From an uncultured bacterium (lineage in GTDB: Bacteria > Cyanobacteriota > Vampirovibrionia > Gastranaerophilales > Gastranaerophilaceae), in contig CACZCH010000001.1 in assembly GCA_902779645.1 (NCBI GenBank), positions 237,058-301,057 on the forward strand: DNA of 64,000 nt, written 5' to 3'. The position numbers and the translations under genes are program-made. This document shows, piece by piece, positions 25,712-34,088 of the stretch. The notes under the pieces were generated by a model. It was not told the origin of the DNA. It was given only the letters and a program-made list of their open reading frames with translations, and did no database searches. Positions within the stretch are counted from its first letter, which is position 1, and each line of letters begins with the position of its first letter.

Positions 25712-25897
25712 ATGAAAGTCCCAACAATACAATTATCAAAATCAAGCCTGTCAGCTGTGCAGAAAATAATCAAAGCATCAAAAACAAAGGTTACGCTTGG
25801 ACAGCAAATGGAATTGGCAAGTTATTATACATATCTGCATTCAAAAAATAACTTACCAAATGATTCAAAAAATTTTGCAAGAATTTTACTGGGGTAA
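25712..25897 (+). CDS. Small 61-residue hypothetical protein
   Basis: From the ATG at 25712, with AAGGAG 8 nt upstream, the product reads MKVPTIQLSKSSLSAVQKII and continues with a basic, Ser/Lys-rich helical segment, ending ARILLG. No family is recognised. Good ribosome site, codon use like the neighbours and a position directly after a terminator support a real gene, possibly expressed by partial read-through or from its own promoter. An in-frame upstream extension runs into the terminator and is rejected. Confidence 0.6.
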   Translation: MKVPTIQLSKSSLSAVQKIIKASKTKVTLGQQMELASYYTYLHSKNNLPNDSKNFARILLG

Positions 25898-25966
25898 GAA
25901 TTGCTCAGTAGTCAAAAATATAGTATAATAGTTTTGTATTAATCCCTATATTAGAGGAATTTTTTG

Positions 25967-26833
25967 ATGAGCGAAATTTGTGAAAACTGGACGCAATGGC
26001 TAAAGAAAAACCGTTTTGCGGGACAAACACCTGAAATGATAGAGCAGACGACTAGGTGGCTAGAGGCGGTACGTGATGTTATATTGGTTTATGCGGAAAT
26101 TCAGCCACACGATACGGTTTTGGATATCGGATGCGGAACAGGTCTGCTTGCATTTAAAGCATTAGAGATGCAGAACTGTGAGGGTAATGTTATCTTTTCT
26201 GACATGTTTCAGGATTGTTTGGACGATTGTAAAAAAATTCTCGACAAATCCGGTGTAACCAAAGGGTATGAACTTTTAAAATGTCCTATTGAACATATAG
26301 CACTTCCAATGAGTACTGTTCATAAGGCAGTTATGCGTTCCGTACTTGTTCATGTAGTTAATAAACAGCCGGCAATAAGTGAAGTTTATAGAGTGCTTAA
26401 ATCGGGAGGCAAGTTCTGTGCTTTTGAACCGATAATTCGTTCTAATACAAGATATTGGGAAATATTGGATCCAGCACATATAGATAAATACGAAGATTTT
26501 AAACGTGTAGAAAACGAGATTATGGACAATCCGCTTGATTCTCTATGTAATTTTGATGAAAAAACTATTCAGATGAATCTTGAGATTGCAGGGTTCAGTG
26601 TGCCTGAGGTTAAGCTTCAGGAGGTTAAATCAAGTTATGTTGTTCAGCCTAATATGGTAAGAGAATGGTTTGTTAATCCTCCTTCTCCTACTCAGCCTTC
26701 AACAAAGGAAAGATTTTTGAAGTATTTTGATTTCCCGACTGTTGAAAAATTTATGCTTCAGGTTGAGGAGTATTTGACCGGAAGAACAATCTCGCTTAAA
26801 ACAAATGCCGTATTTATTAATGCGACGAAGTAA
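25967..26833 (+). CDS. Class I SAM-dependent methyltransferase
   Basis: The 288-residue protein has the Rossmann motif I VLDIGCGTGLLAFKA near 50-62, an acidic post-I residue (SDMF), motif IV-like HKAVMRSVLVHV and the YRVLKSGGKFCAFEP block typical of UbiE/ArsM-like methyltransferases. The C-terminal 100 residues carry the substrate-binding part (TIQMNLEIAGF). ATG 25967 follows AGAGGA; a TATAAT-like element lies at about 25924. Substrate cannot be deduced. It stands alone between a small ORF and kdsB. Confidence 0.85.
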   Translation: MSEICENWTQWLKKNRFAGQTPEMIEQTTRWLEAVRDVILVYAEIQPHDTVLDIGCGTGLLAFKALEMQNCEGNVIFSDMFQDCLDDCKKILDKSGVTKGYELLKCPIEHIALPMSTVHKAVMRSVLVHVVNKQPAISEVYRVLKSGGKFCAFEPIIRSNTRYWEILDPAHIDKYEDFKRVENEIMDNPLDSLCNFDEKTIQMNLEIAGFSVPEVKLQEVKSSYVVQPNMVREWFVNPPSPTQPSTKERFLKYFDFPTVEKFMLQVEEYLTGRTISLKTNAVFINATK

Positions 26834-26835
26834 AT

Positions 26836-26872
26836 TAGGGTAATTGGTGAATAGAGGCAATAAGGAAATAAG
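26836..26872. repeat. Degenerate intergenic repeat, copy B
   Basis: TAGGGTAATTGGTGAATA runs into ATAGAGGCAATAAGGAAATA. Both words match the copy at 22354-22432. The rest of the 168-bp gap between the methyltransferase and kdsB shows only scattered TCACT/TTCACTTAG words. Confidence 0.4.
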
Positions 26873-27001
26873 TTCTTTATGATATTTGTTTTTCACAGAT
26901 ATATTCTAGATAAACAAGTTGGACATTGAATTAATTATATTTACCTAGTCACTCAGTCAATTATTCACTTAGTTAATCTTTAGAATACAAAGGAAAAACA
27001 A

Positions 27002-27733
27002 ATGAGCAATCAAACATCAATAATAATACCTGCCAGATACGGTTCTTCAAGGCTTGAAGGCAAACCGTTATTAAAAGCAGGTGGTAAATATATAATTCAA
27101 TGGGTATGGGAAAAAGCTTCCAAGTGTAAAGGAATCGACAGAGTTATTGTTGCAACCGATGATGAGCGAATATTTAATGTTTGCAAAGAATTCGGTGCAG
27201 AAGTAGAAATGACTTCAACTGAACATAAAAGCGGAAGCGACAGAATTGCGGAGGTCGCAAAAAGGCATTCTGAGATTGGTTATATAATAAATGTTCAAGG
27301 GGACGAACCCTTGATTGAGCCTGAAAATATTGAACTTGTAAGAAAAGGGGTAGTTGAGGACGATTGTGCTGATATCTCAACTCTTGTTCGTGAAATAAGC
27401 GACAAAGACGAAGTTAATAACCCAAATCTTGTTAAGTGTATTTTTGATGTAAATAATTACGCAATGTATTTTTCCCGCTCAAAAATCCCTTATGAAAGAA
27501 ATGAGGGAAAAACGAAATTCTACGGGCATTTAGGAATATACGGATATAAAAAAGAAGCTTTGTTCAAAATGACCTCACTTCCTCAGACTTCTTATGAGAT
27601 GGCAGAGAGTTTGGAACAGCTAAGAGCGCTCCAAAATGGTATGAAGATAAAAGTCGGTATAGTTAAAAATATCCCCGTAGGAATCGATACAATTGAGGAC
27701 TTTAACAGATTTAAAAAGATGGTTGAAGGGTAG
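27002..27733 (+). CDS. kdsB: 3-deoxy-manno-octulosonate cytidylyltransferase
   Basis: Activates KDO as CMP-KDO for lipopolysaccharide inner-core synthesis, so the organism makes, or descends from makers of, LPS. The 243-residue protein has the nucleotide-binding start SIIIPARYGSSRLEGKPL, VATDDERI, the STEHKSGSDRIAEV block near 75-88, NVQGDEPLIEP and the GHLGIYGY sugar-binding segment. A GGAAAAAC site precedes the ATG. A terminator follows 30 bp downstream. The assignment is firm. Confidence 0.94.
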   Translation: MSNQTSIIIPARYGSSRLEGKPLLKAGGKYIIQWVWEKASKCKGIDRVIVATDDERIFNVCKEFGAEVEMTSTEHKSGSDRIAEVAKRHSEIGYIINVQGDEPLIEPENIELVRKGVVEDDCADISTLVREISDKDEVNNPNLVKCIFDVNNYAMYFSRSKIPYERNEGKTKFYGHLGIYGYKKEALFKMTSLPQTSYEMAESLEQLRALQNGMKIKVGIVKNIPVGIDTIEDFNRFKKMVEG

Positions 27734-27759
27734 GTTAATTACATATAATACCAAAAAGA

Positions 27760-27798
27760 AAAGGCGTTTTTTATTTAAAAAAAACGCCTCTCTTTTTT
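27760..27798. terminator. Intrinsic terminator between kdsB and the flagellin locus
   Basis: AGGCGTTTTTT (27762-27772) pairs with AAAAAACGCCT (27779-27789), followed by CTCTTTTTT. The A/T-rich flanks let it serve convergent transcription from kdsB and from flagellin. Confidence 0.85.
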
Positions 27799-27822
27799 AC
27801 AGAATTGTTATTCTGTTTGAGT

Positions 27823-27870
27823 TTACAAATCCCTAACCAACAGTGCACACAGGATTCTATTTTCAGTCAT
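27823..27870 (-). CDS. Possible 15-codon ORF downstream of flagellin
   Basis: On the minus strand a strong AAAAAGGAG stands 8 nt before an ATG that opens MTENRILCALLVRDL and a stop. It lies 27 nt after the flagellin stop and before the shared terminator, so it would be on the flagellin mRNA. Very short and of no recognisable family; the near-ideal ribosome site is the only evidence. Confidence 0.3.
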   Translation of the reverse strand: MTENRILCALLVRDL

Positions 27871-27896
27871 TATTTACTCCTTTTTACCCCTATATC

Positions 27897-28964
27897 CTAT
27901 ATCAGGTTTAATGCTATACTTGGAGTTTGGTTAGCTGTTGCAAGAAGTGTTGCTGAAGCTTGTTGAAGAATTTGTGACTGAATATATTTAGATGATTCGG
28001 AAGCAACATCAGTATCACGCAGTGTAGATAATGATGAAGTTAGGTTTTGAGACTGAACATCAATTGCAGACAAAGCTGATGCAACTCTGTTTTGAGATGC
28101 ACCTATTTTTGTTACACGTTTTGATATTTCATCAATAGCGTTATCAATGAACCCTATCATTTCTTTTGCACCGTCAGCAGAATTATCTTGGATTTCAAAT
28201 TTGTATACACCTTTTGCTGTCGGAGTTTCTGAAGAACTTCCTGCTGCCAATCTTAATCCTGAGCATGCAGCTGCTATAACTTGATAACCGTCCTCAGAAT
28301 TGTATTTGTTTAAAGTAATTTTTCCGTTTACTGCTGCAGTTACATAAGTAGCAATATCTTTTGTAACACCGCCTTCGGTAATAGTTTGTCCTGAGAACAA
28401 ACCACTGACACTGGCATTTTTAAACAAATCTATACCAAGATTAATAATACTGTCGGCATTATCATACAACCCAACTTGTAAATCTATACCGTTTGAGGTA
28501 ATCCCAAGAGTTTTGTTGTAATCAGCATCGGCAGCCTTATCCGAATAAGCCATCAATTTAATACCGTTATATTCGGCATTAGCGGATATACGGCTGATTT
28601 CCTGTAATCTTGCGTGGATTTCAGACTGAATAGCCTTTAATGATGTAGAACCGAACGTTCCGTTTGATGCTTGAACAGCCAAGTCTCTTATACGTTGCAA
28701 ATGTTCAGTCAACAAACCATAAGTCTGTTCTGCCGTTGTTAACAAATCGTTACCCATAGATGCGTTGCTTGCCGCCAAATCTAAAGAGCTGATTTGAGTT
28801 GTCCACATATCGGATATTGAGTATCCTGCCGCATTATCAGATGCGTGGTTAATTTTGTAGCCTGTTGATAATCTCTCAAGCGATTGGTTTAAAGAATTTG
28901 TCGCATTGTTTAAGTTGCGTTCAGCTACAATAGACGCAATGTTTGTGTTGATTGTGAGTGTCAT
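27897..28964 (-). CDS. fliC: Flagellin
   Basis: The filament subunit of the bacterial flagellum, exported by the flagellar type III apparatus. The N-terminal D0/D1 domain (TLTINTNIASIVAERNLNNA, then LSTGYKINHASDNAAGYSIS) and the C-terminal D1/D0 domain (ASALSAIDVQSQNLTSSLS, then QILQQASATLLATANQ) are clear; the central 120 residues are variable. At 355 residues it is a compact flagellin. The start is the ATG at 28964 with AAAGGAGA upstream; an in-frame GTG further out would place 18 non-flagellin residues ahead. It has an unusually long leader. Confidence 0.96.
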   Translation of the reverse strand: MTLTINTNIASIVAERNLNNATNSLNQSLERLSTGYKINHASDNAAGYSISDMWTTQISSLDLAASNASMGNDLLTTAEQTYGLLTEHLQRIRDLAVQASNGTFGSTSLKAIQSEIHARLQEISRISANAEYNGIKLMAYSDKAADADYNKTLGITSNGIDLQVGLYDNADSIINLGIDLFKNASVSGLFSGQTITEGGVTKDIATYVTAAVNGKITLNKYNSEDGYQVIAAACSGLRLAAGSSSETPTAKGVYKFEIQDNSADGAKEMIGFIDNAIDEISKRVTKIGASQNRVASALSAIDVQSQNLTSSLSTLRDTDVASESSKYIQSQILQQASATLLATANQTPSIALNLI

Positions 28965-29585
28965 AGATTGATCTCCTTTCTCTCTTACGATACGTACTTC
29001 AGCTGTACTTCCCTGCACAGCTTTTCCTATGTTTCTCTCATTCTTATTCAGTTTTTATTCTGCAAAAAAGCGCAGTTTACCCCGTGACGGCGAGCTTGTA
29101 ACCCAAAAACGCAGTCTGACTAAGCCTGTTTTTATAAGGCTTTTTATTGGGATATATATTCCTTGTTTGGTATTTGGATAAACTAAGATTTTAAACCTTA
29201 TTTTATCTTTTACCCTGAAGTATCAAGATATAAAATGACTGTTTATTTTGCATTCTCCTTAGCTGTCCTTGCTAAGTGCATCGAATACTCCTTAATACTT
29301 CCTTGTTTTTTTGTAAACCATATCCGTTACGTTGTTCGGTATCCTTACCCCGAATACATTTACCCTTTTTAATGATTTGAGGAGCTATTTCACCACCTTG
29401 TGAACGTTTCAGCCCTCTTTTGATTTGTGATATTAATGATATATACTTTTTACTAATATATTATTGCAACAGTATGTAAAAAAAGTAAACTATTTTGTCA
29501 AGTTTTTTTACAAATCTTAACAAATACCGTAAAAAAGGCAATTTTAACGAGAAAAAATACTTTATATATGTATAAGAGGATAATT
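28965..29585. promoter_or_regulatory. 621-bp non-coding region: flagellin leader and divergent promoter
   Basis: No ORF of substance on either strand. Toward flagellin (minus strand) it holds several hairpins: AGCTGT-N10-ACAGCT (29001-29022) right ahead of the ribosome site, an AAGCC/GGCTT stem near 29133-29153 and CTTAGC...GCTAAG near 29258-29276. A 12-codon ORF with AAGGAG lies at 29243-29281 (MHLARTAKENAK). GC content looks higher than in other gaps. At the right end are TTTACAAATCTTAACAAA (29507-29524) and the shared orphan promoter block. Confidence 0.5.
29539..29575 (+). promoter_or_regulatory. Shared orphan-gene promoter block
   Basis: CAATTTTA (29539-29546), 12 nt, ACTTTATATATGTATAA (29559-29575), then AGAGGATAATT before the ATG at 29586. 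Same layout as upstream of 11040 and 36277. Confidence 0.5.
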
Positions 29586-30188
29586 ATGGACAAGAGTAAT
29601 TACACGACAAATCTATTTGAAAGCAGAAGTTCTTCATACGGAACATTAGCAAACAACGGTCGTGCGAGGGTTGAACAAACAGGTGATGGCAGAATTTATG
29701 TTGTTATCGATGGTGTTAGATACAGTGCAAGATATGATGATTTATTCGGGATTAATGAAAATCCTGTTGCGTGGTTAGATGCTTTTGTTCAAGAATATGA
29801 TAAAGAATCTAAAAAAAACGAGTTTAACACTCCACTTCAAGCCAGAGTTGATGAAATTGAAGCAAAAATGGAAGAAAATTCTCGAAAAGCAAAAGAATCT
29901 AGGAATATTCAAGAAAGAATAAAAAAAGCTATTATAAATGCTAGTAATTCACTAAGAAACTTTTTGGCAGAATGCGGGGTTCATTTCAGAAGCTCGCTTA
30001 GCGGAGAAAAGAAAGCACACGCAGATGCATTAAATAACGATTATTGGTCTGGAAGATTTGCTCTTACAAGTGAAAGCAACAGAGAGATGGGATATTTGTT
30101 TGATAATAACAGTTTAGCATTTGATAAAGGCAAAAATACACGGGATATGGCATTCAACAGTGCCGTAATTGACAGCATATTCGGGTGA
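29586..30188 (+). CDS. Orphan 200-residue protein
   Basis: Unrecognised. From the ATG at 29586 (MDKSNYTTNLFESRSSSYG), preceded by AGAGGA, the protein is hydrophilic with no signal peptide. Residues about 25-55 form a compact beta-like segment (GDGRIYVVIDGVRYSARYDD). The region from about 80 to 115 is charged helix (RVDEIEAKMEENSRKAKESR), and a further helical part ends DSIFG. It is divergent from flagellin and shares its promoter block with two other orphans lacking signal peptides. The soluble helical composition would fit a secreted substrate or regulator, but this is inference. Confidence 0.6.
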   Translation: MDKSNYTTNLFESRSSSYGTLANNGRARVEQTGDGRIYVVIDGVRYSARYDDLFGINENPVAWLDAFVQEYDKESKKNEFNTPLQARVDEIEAKMEENSRKAKESRNIQERIKKAIINASNSLRNFLAECGVHFRSSLSGEKKAHADALNNDYWSGRFALTSESNREMGYLFDNNSLAFDKGKNTRDMAFNSAVIDSIFG

Positions 30189-30261
30189 TAAAATTGCACC
30201 CTGAAGTATAATTGATTTTTTTTATCTTGCGTTCAATACTCCTAAAAAAGGAGTTTGTTTT

Positions 30262-31260
30262 ATGAATTTATTACTGTTTGATTTAAGAGAATCCGAAAAA
30301 GAATTTTTTGAAAAGAATAAGTATTCGGATTTTAATATAAGCTTGAAAGAAGAAGCTCTTACAGAAAAGACTAAACTTACGGATGAAGAGTGTGAAAACA
30401 CATGTATCTTAAGTGTTTATCGTTCTTCTATTCTTACGGACAAAGTTTTGAAGAAGTTCAAAAATCTAAGAATGATAGCTACTCGTTCACACGGTTTTAC
30501 TCACATTGATTTAGATTATTGTATAAAAAATCGTATAACAGTTCTTAATGTCGAGCAGTATGGAGAAGAGGCAGTTGCTGAGTTTGCGCTGGGTGTTATT
30601 CTTGACCTTACCAGAAAAATTAAAACTGCCATGTTTGATATCAGAAAAAATAATATTGAGCCCAAAAAATATGAAGGTGAACTTCTAAATAAAAAGACAA
30701 TCGGGATTATCGGTTGTGGAAGAGTAGGACTTAAGCTTGCCAAAATAGCGCATTTCTTTGATATGAGAGTTCTTGTTTCTTCTTATAAAGAATCCCCTCA
30801 ATTTGAAAAAGTCTGCAATATAGTACCTTTTGACAAACTTCTAAGCGAATCCGATATAATTTATCTTCACATGCCTTTTACTACCGAAAATTATCAAATA
30901 ATAGGAGAAGAAGAATTCAGGAGAATGAAAAAAGGTGTTTATATAATAAATACTTCAAGTGTTGAATTGTTGAATTTAGAATCGCTTTATAACAATTTGA
31001 TTTCGGGAAAGGTTGCAGGAGCGGGGCTCGATATATTGGAGAGTGATTACAAAATGGGAAAAGCTAAAGAAATTGGCGGAGAGACAATGAGTACGAAAAA
31101 AAACCATAAAATCACAGAAAAGCTTTTAGAGATGCCGAATGTGCTTATTACTCCGCATCTTGCGTATAATACTAAAGAGTATATAGATTATGTGCTTGAA
31201 TACACTTTTAATAACATAAGAGATAATATTAAAGGGGATTATACAAACAGGGTGTGTTAA
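30262..31260 (+). CDS. D-isomer specific 2-hydroxyacid dehydrogenase family protein, catalytic Arg replaced
   Basis: NAD-binding protein of the D-lactate dehydrogenase type, 332 residues. It has RSHGFTHIDLDYC near 75, NVEQYGEEAVAEFALG near 95-110, the Rossmann GIIGCGRVGLKLAKIAHFFD near 150, the Glu of the triad in LDILESD and the His in LITPHLAYNT near 293. The usual N-x-(A/S)-R-G motif that carries the catalytic Arg reads INTSSVELLN here, with Ser where Arg is expected. It may have altered substrate use or be a non-catalytic NAD sensor. AAAGGAG precedes the start. It lies upstream of the polyprenyl synthase gene. Confidence 0.82.
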   Translation: MNLLLFDLRESEKEFFEKNKYSDFNISLKEEALTEKTKLTDEECENTCILSVYRSSILTDKVLKKFKNLRMIATRSHGFTHIDLDYCIKNRITVLNVEQYGEEAVAEFALGVILDLTRKIKTAMFDIRKNNIEPKKYEGELLNKKTIGIIGCGRVGLKLAKIAHFFDMRVLVSSYKESPQFEKVCNIVPFDKLLSESDIIYLHMPFTTENYQIIGEEEFRRMKKGVYIINTSSVELLNLESLYNNLISGKVAGAGLDILESDYKMGKAKEIGGETMSTKKNHKITEKLLEMPNVLITPHLAYNTKEYIDYVLEYTFNNIRDNIKGDYTNRVC

Positions 31261-31322
31261 TGATTGAGCAAGAATAGTGCAGTCTGTGTATTAAAACTTA
31301 TTCACTTGAAAACCGTTCGTGT

Positions 31323-31337
31323 TATTATTGATTTATG
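31323..31337 (+). promoter_or_regulatory. -10 element abutting the polyprenyl synthase start
   Basis: TATTAT (31323-31328) ends 6 nt before the ATG at 31335. No ribosome site fits between them, suggesting a leaderless transcript. Confidence 0.4.
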
Positions 31338-32135
31338 GATAAAATAAGGGCTTTAGTAATAGAAGAGTTAAATGAGTTAGATAATATAATTTTTAATTCA
31401 TTTAATTCAAATAATATTATTTTAGAAGATTTGAGAAAGTTTCTCATCGGTAAATCTAAAAGGGTTCGCTCGGTACTTTCTATTTTGTATTTGAAAGCGA
31501 ACGGAATTGATATTTCGGATAAGATTTATGATTTACTTACTGCGGGAGAATTGATTCATAATGCATCTCTTCTTCACGATGACGTTATTGATAATTCTGA
31601 ATATAGAAGAGAGAAAGAAACTCTTTATAAAAAATACGGTTCAAAAATGTCGGTGCTATCAGGTGATTATTTATTGTCTCTTGCAGTTAAATATCTTATC
31701 AATTTGAATAATAAAGACATATTGAATGAATTTATTAATGTAACGCAGAAGATGAGCTCTGCTGAAGTTAAGCAGTTTTTGAATCGTAATAAAGATATAT
31801 CTTTAGATGATTATTTGGAAATTATAGAAGGAAAAACGGCATCTCTTTTTTCGGCGATTATCAAGTGTTCTGCAATTCTTGCAGGTTTGGATAAAAGTTT
31901 CGCAGAAAATCTGGGCAAAATATTCGGTATGATTTTCCAAATAAATAATGACTTGAAACCTGAATCCATGAAAAATGACAATTTAAACGGTGTAAGAACC
32001 GCAAAAGATATTTTGGGTATTGAAAAAACATTGGCTTTAAAAGATAATTATAAAGAAGAGATGAAAGAATTACTTGCTGAATTACCCAAAAACAGGTATA
32101 AACAAGGGTTAGAGGATTTGATAGAGCTATTATGA
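31335..32135 (+). CDS. Polyprenyl synthetase family protein with degenerate second Asp-rich motif
   Basis: Trans-isoprenyl diphosphate synthase fold, which normally condenses IPP with an allylic diphosphate. The first Asp-rich motif is intact (LLHDDVID near 79-86), as is the GKSKRVR diphosphate-binding stretch near 38. The second motif, normally QxxDDxxD, reads QINNDLKP near 218, retaining only one Asp. At 266 residues it is shorter than the usual 290-340. Activity may be reduced or the protein may be a regulatory partner subunit. Its stop overlaps the lepB start (ATGA), so the two are translationally coupled. Confidence 0.8.
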   Translation: MDKIRALVIEELNELDNIIFNSFNSNNIILEDLRKFLIGKSKRVRSVLSILYLKANGIDISDKIYDLLTAGELIHNASLLHDDVIDNSEYRREKETLYKKYGSKMSVLSGDYLLSLAVKYLINLNNKDILNEFINVTQKMSSAEVKQFLNRNKDISLDDYLEIIEGKTASLFSAIIKCSAILAGLDKSFAENLGKIFGMIFQINNDLKPESMKNDNLNGVRTAKDILGIEKTLALKDNYKEEMKELLAELPKNRYKQGLEDLIELL

Positions 32136-32794
32136 ATATAGATAAAACAAAATTAAAAGCAGGTTTAAAAGAAACTTGGGATACAATAGTATTTGTTGTA
32201 ATTGCAGTTATTATAATAAGATTTTTTGTGGCAGAACTAAGATGGATACCTTCAGGGTCAATGCTTCCGACTCTGGTTGGCGGTCAGGGGCTTGTAGGAG
32301 ACAGAATTGTAGTAGAAAAAGTTTCTAAGTATCCTAACATAATTAAGCATCATAAATTTGAAAGTTATCCGAACAGAGGTGATATTATGATTTTTTACCC
32401 TCCGTTTGTGAAACTCAGCGCTGGCCCTATTTCCGTGTTCAGCCGTTTAACAGGCTTTTTCTGCAAAGATGTTGCATATATTAAACGTGTTGTAGGTCTT
32501 CCCGGAGAAAAGTTTGAAATAAAACATAACGAAAAAACCGGTGCTTATAAGGTTTATATTAATGATGAGCCTTTGGAAGAAAATTATATTATGAGTGAAT
32601 ATGATTTTCATAAATGTAAAACTGATATGTATTGCGGGCCTTTGATAATCCCTGAAGGGCAGTATTTTATGATGGGTGATAACAGAGGAAATTCTCTTGA
32701 TAGTCGTTTCTGGGGTACTTTACCGAGAGAAAGATTTATAGGTCGTGCAGTATTTGTATTCTGGCCTTTGAACAGGATTAAACCTCTTAATTAG
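32132..32794 (+). CDS. lepB: Signal peptidase I
   Basis: Cleaves signal peptides from exported proteins at the cytoplasmic membrane. It has one N-terminal membrane anchor (TIVFVVIAVIIIRFFV near 18-33), the catalytic Ser in IPSGSMLPTL near 43, the general-base Lys in YIKRVVGLPGE near 117 and the box MGDNRGNSLDSRFWG near 185-199. At 220 residues with an insertion containing Cys pairs (FFCKD, KCKTDMYCG) it resembles cyanobacterial and Gram-positive types. The start overlaps the preceding gene. The assignment is firm. Confidence 0.94.
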   Translation: MNIDKTKLKAGLKETWDTIVFVVIAVIIIRFFVAELRWIPSGSMLPTLVGGQGLVGDRIVVEKVSKYPNIIKHHKFESYPNRGDIMIFYPPFVKLSAGPISVFSRLTGFFCKDVAYIKRVVGLPGEKFEIKHNEKTGAYKVYINDEPLEENYIMSEYDFHKCKTDMYCGPLIIPEGQYFMMGDNRGNSLDSRFWGTLPRERFIGRAVFVFWPLNRIKPLN

Positions 32795-32803
32795 GAGTAT
32801 GTA

Positions 32804-33757
32804 ATGCTTGCTGACGGTCAAAAATTGGGAGCTTTTATTGTACCTACGGGAGTGGGTGCGTCTATCGGCGGTTTTGCAGGTGATGCAAGTCCTTGGGCAA
32901 GAAAACTCTCAAAAAAATGTAAGCTTATTGTGAATCCTAATGTTGTTAATGCGGCTTGTTTTTCCGGTATAACAGAGAATATGCTTTATGTGGAAGGGTA
33001 TTCTCTTGATGCATTTATGAGAGGAAAATGTAATTTAGTTCCTTCCGAGAATAATAAAATAGGCGTGGTTTTCGATAAATCAATCTCGCATGAGGTTTTG
33101 AATGTTCATATTAACACAATTAATGCGGTAAAAACTGTATACGGGATTGATGTTATCGGATATGAAATTACTGATGAACCTGTGGAAGTTGAGTTTTTTG
33201 TAGATAAATCAGGTGCATCTATGGGAGATGTTAATAACCTTGATACGATTAAAATTGCATCAGAAAAACTTATTCTAAAAGGAGCAGATGCAATAGCGAT
33301 AGTTTGTTCTTTCCCGGAAGATGACGGCGAAGATTATGCAAACGGTATCGGAGTTGATCCGGTGGGCGGGGTAGAAGCAATTATATCACATTATATTTCT
33401 AAAGAATTAAAAGTTCCTTGTGCTCATGCTCCCGCGTTTGAAAATATACAAATATCAACTGATATTGTTGATTCAAGATGTTCGGCAGAATATATTACGC
33501 CGACATTTTTACCTTGTATACTTCTCGGTCTTAGCCAAGCTCCGAAATTAATTGATAAAGGCGGTATAAGTGTAAAAGATTTGGATTTTCTTGTAATACC
33601 GTATAACTCATTAGGCGGTGTTCCTGTTTTAGAAGCTAATGCCAGAAATATTCCTGTTTATGCAGTTAAAGAAAATAAGACAGTTCTGAATGTAACAAGT
33701 AAAAAGCTCGGTTTAAAAGTGAGTTCTATTTGTTCTTATGATGAATTGCCGGTGTGA
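32804..33757 (+). CDS. DUF3326 family protein
   Basis: A conserved family known from cyanobacteria and plants, of unknown biochemical role. The 317-residue protein has the typical start FIVPTGVGASIGGFAGDASP, HPNVVNAA-like NPNVVNAACFSG, LYVEGYSLD near 62-70, the acidic GDVNNL block and GGVEAIISHYI with CAHAPAFEN near 205. No signal peptide or membrane span. AGGAG lies 6 nt before the ATG. It follows lepB by 9 bp and belongs to the same run. Its presence supports the cyanobacterial-lineage assignment. Family call is confident; function is unknown. Confidence 0.85.
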   Translation: MLADGQKLGAFIVPTGVGASIGGFAGDASPWARKLSKKCKLIVNPNVVNAACFSGITENMLYVEGYSLDAFMRGKCNLVPSENNKIGVVFDKSISHEVLNVHINTINAVKTVYGIDVIGYEITDEPVEVEFFVDKSGASMGDVNNLDTIKIASEKLILKGADAIAIVCSFPEDDGEDYANGIGVDPVGGVEAIISHYISKELKVPCAHAPAFENIQISTDIVDSRCSAEYITPTFLPCILLGLSQAPKLIDKGGISVKDLDFLVIPYNSLGGVPVLEANARNIPVYAVKENKTVLNVTSKKLGLKVSSICSYDELPV

Positions 33758-33893
33758 ACAGAAGGGTAAGAAAATATTAAATTTTGAAGAAAAACGTTCA
33801 GTCATTCTGTATCCAATAACAGTTTAATAGTGAAGAATCTCTTGCAAGAATATTTGAGATAGTTCGCTCAGTATGGCAAGTATGTGTGATTGT

Positions 33894-34088
33894 TTATCTT
33901 GATTTTGTGTTTTCAAAGATTGCTCTGCTTTGACTTAAAGCCAGTAGCTTTAATGAACAAAGCCCGATTTTTCTATCCATTACACCGATACTTGATAATC
34001 TAGCAACAACAAATTCATTCAAATTATCCGGAGAAACAAAAATAGGACATGAATTGTTACATTCTTTATTGGAAAACGGACAAGTCAT
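33894..34088 (-). CDS. Small Cys-rich protein downstream of transketolase N-half
   Basis: A 64-residue protein starting MTCPFSNKECNNSCPIFV, with three Cys in the first 14 residues and one more (GLCSLK) later, a pattern able to bind a metal or Fe-S cluster. GGAGGAATTATA precedes the ATG, and the ATG shares a base with the TAA of the transketolase gene (TAATG), so it is translationally coupled. No family is recognised. Strong ribosome site and coupling make it very likely real. Confidence 0.7.
   Translation of the reverse strand: MTCPFSNKECNNSCPIFVSPDNLNEFVVARLSSIGVMDRKIGLCSLKLLALSQSRAIFENTKSR

Noticed and set aside
28965..29018. 18-residue N-terminal extension of flagellin
   Set aside because: Flagellins begin near MTLTINTNIAS; the extension covers a hairpin and the ribosome site.
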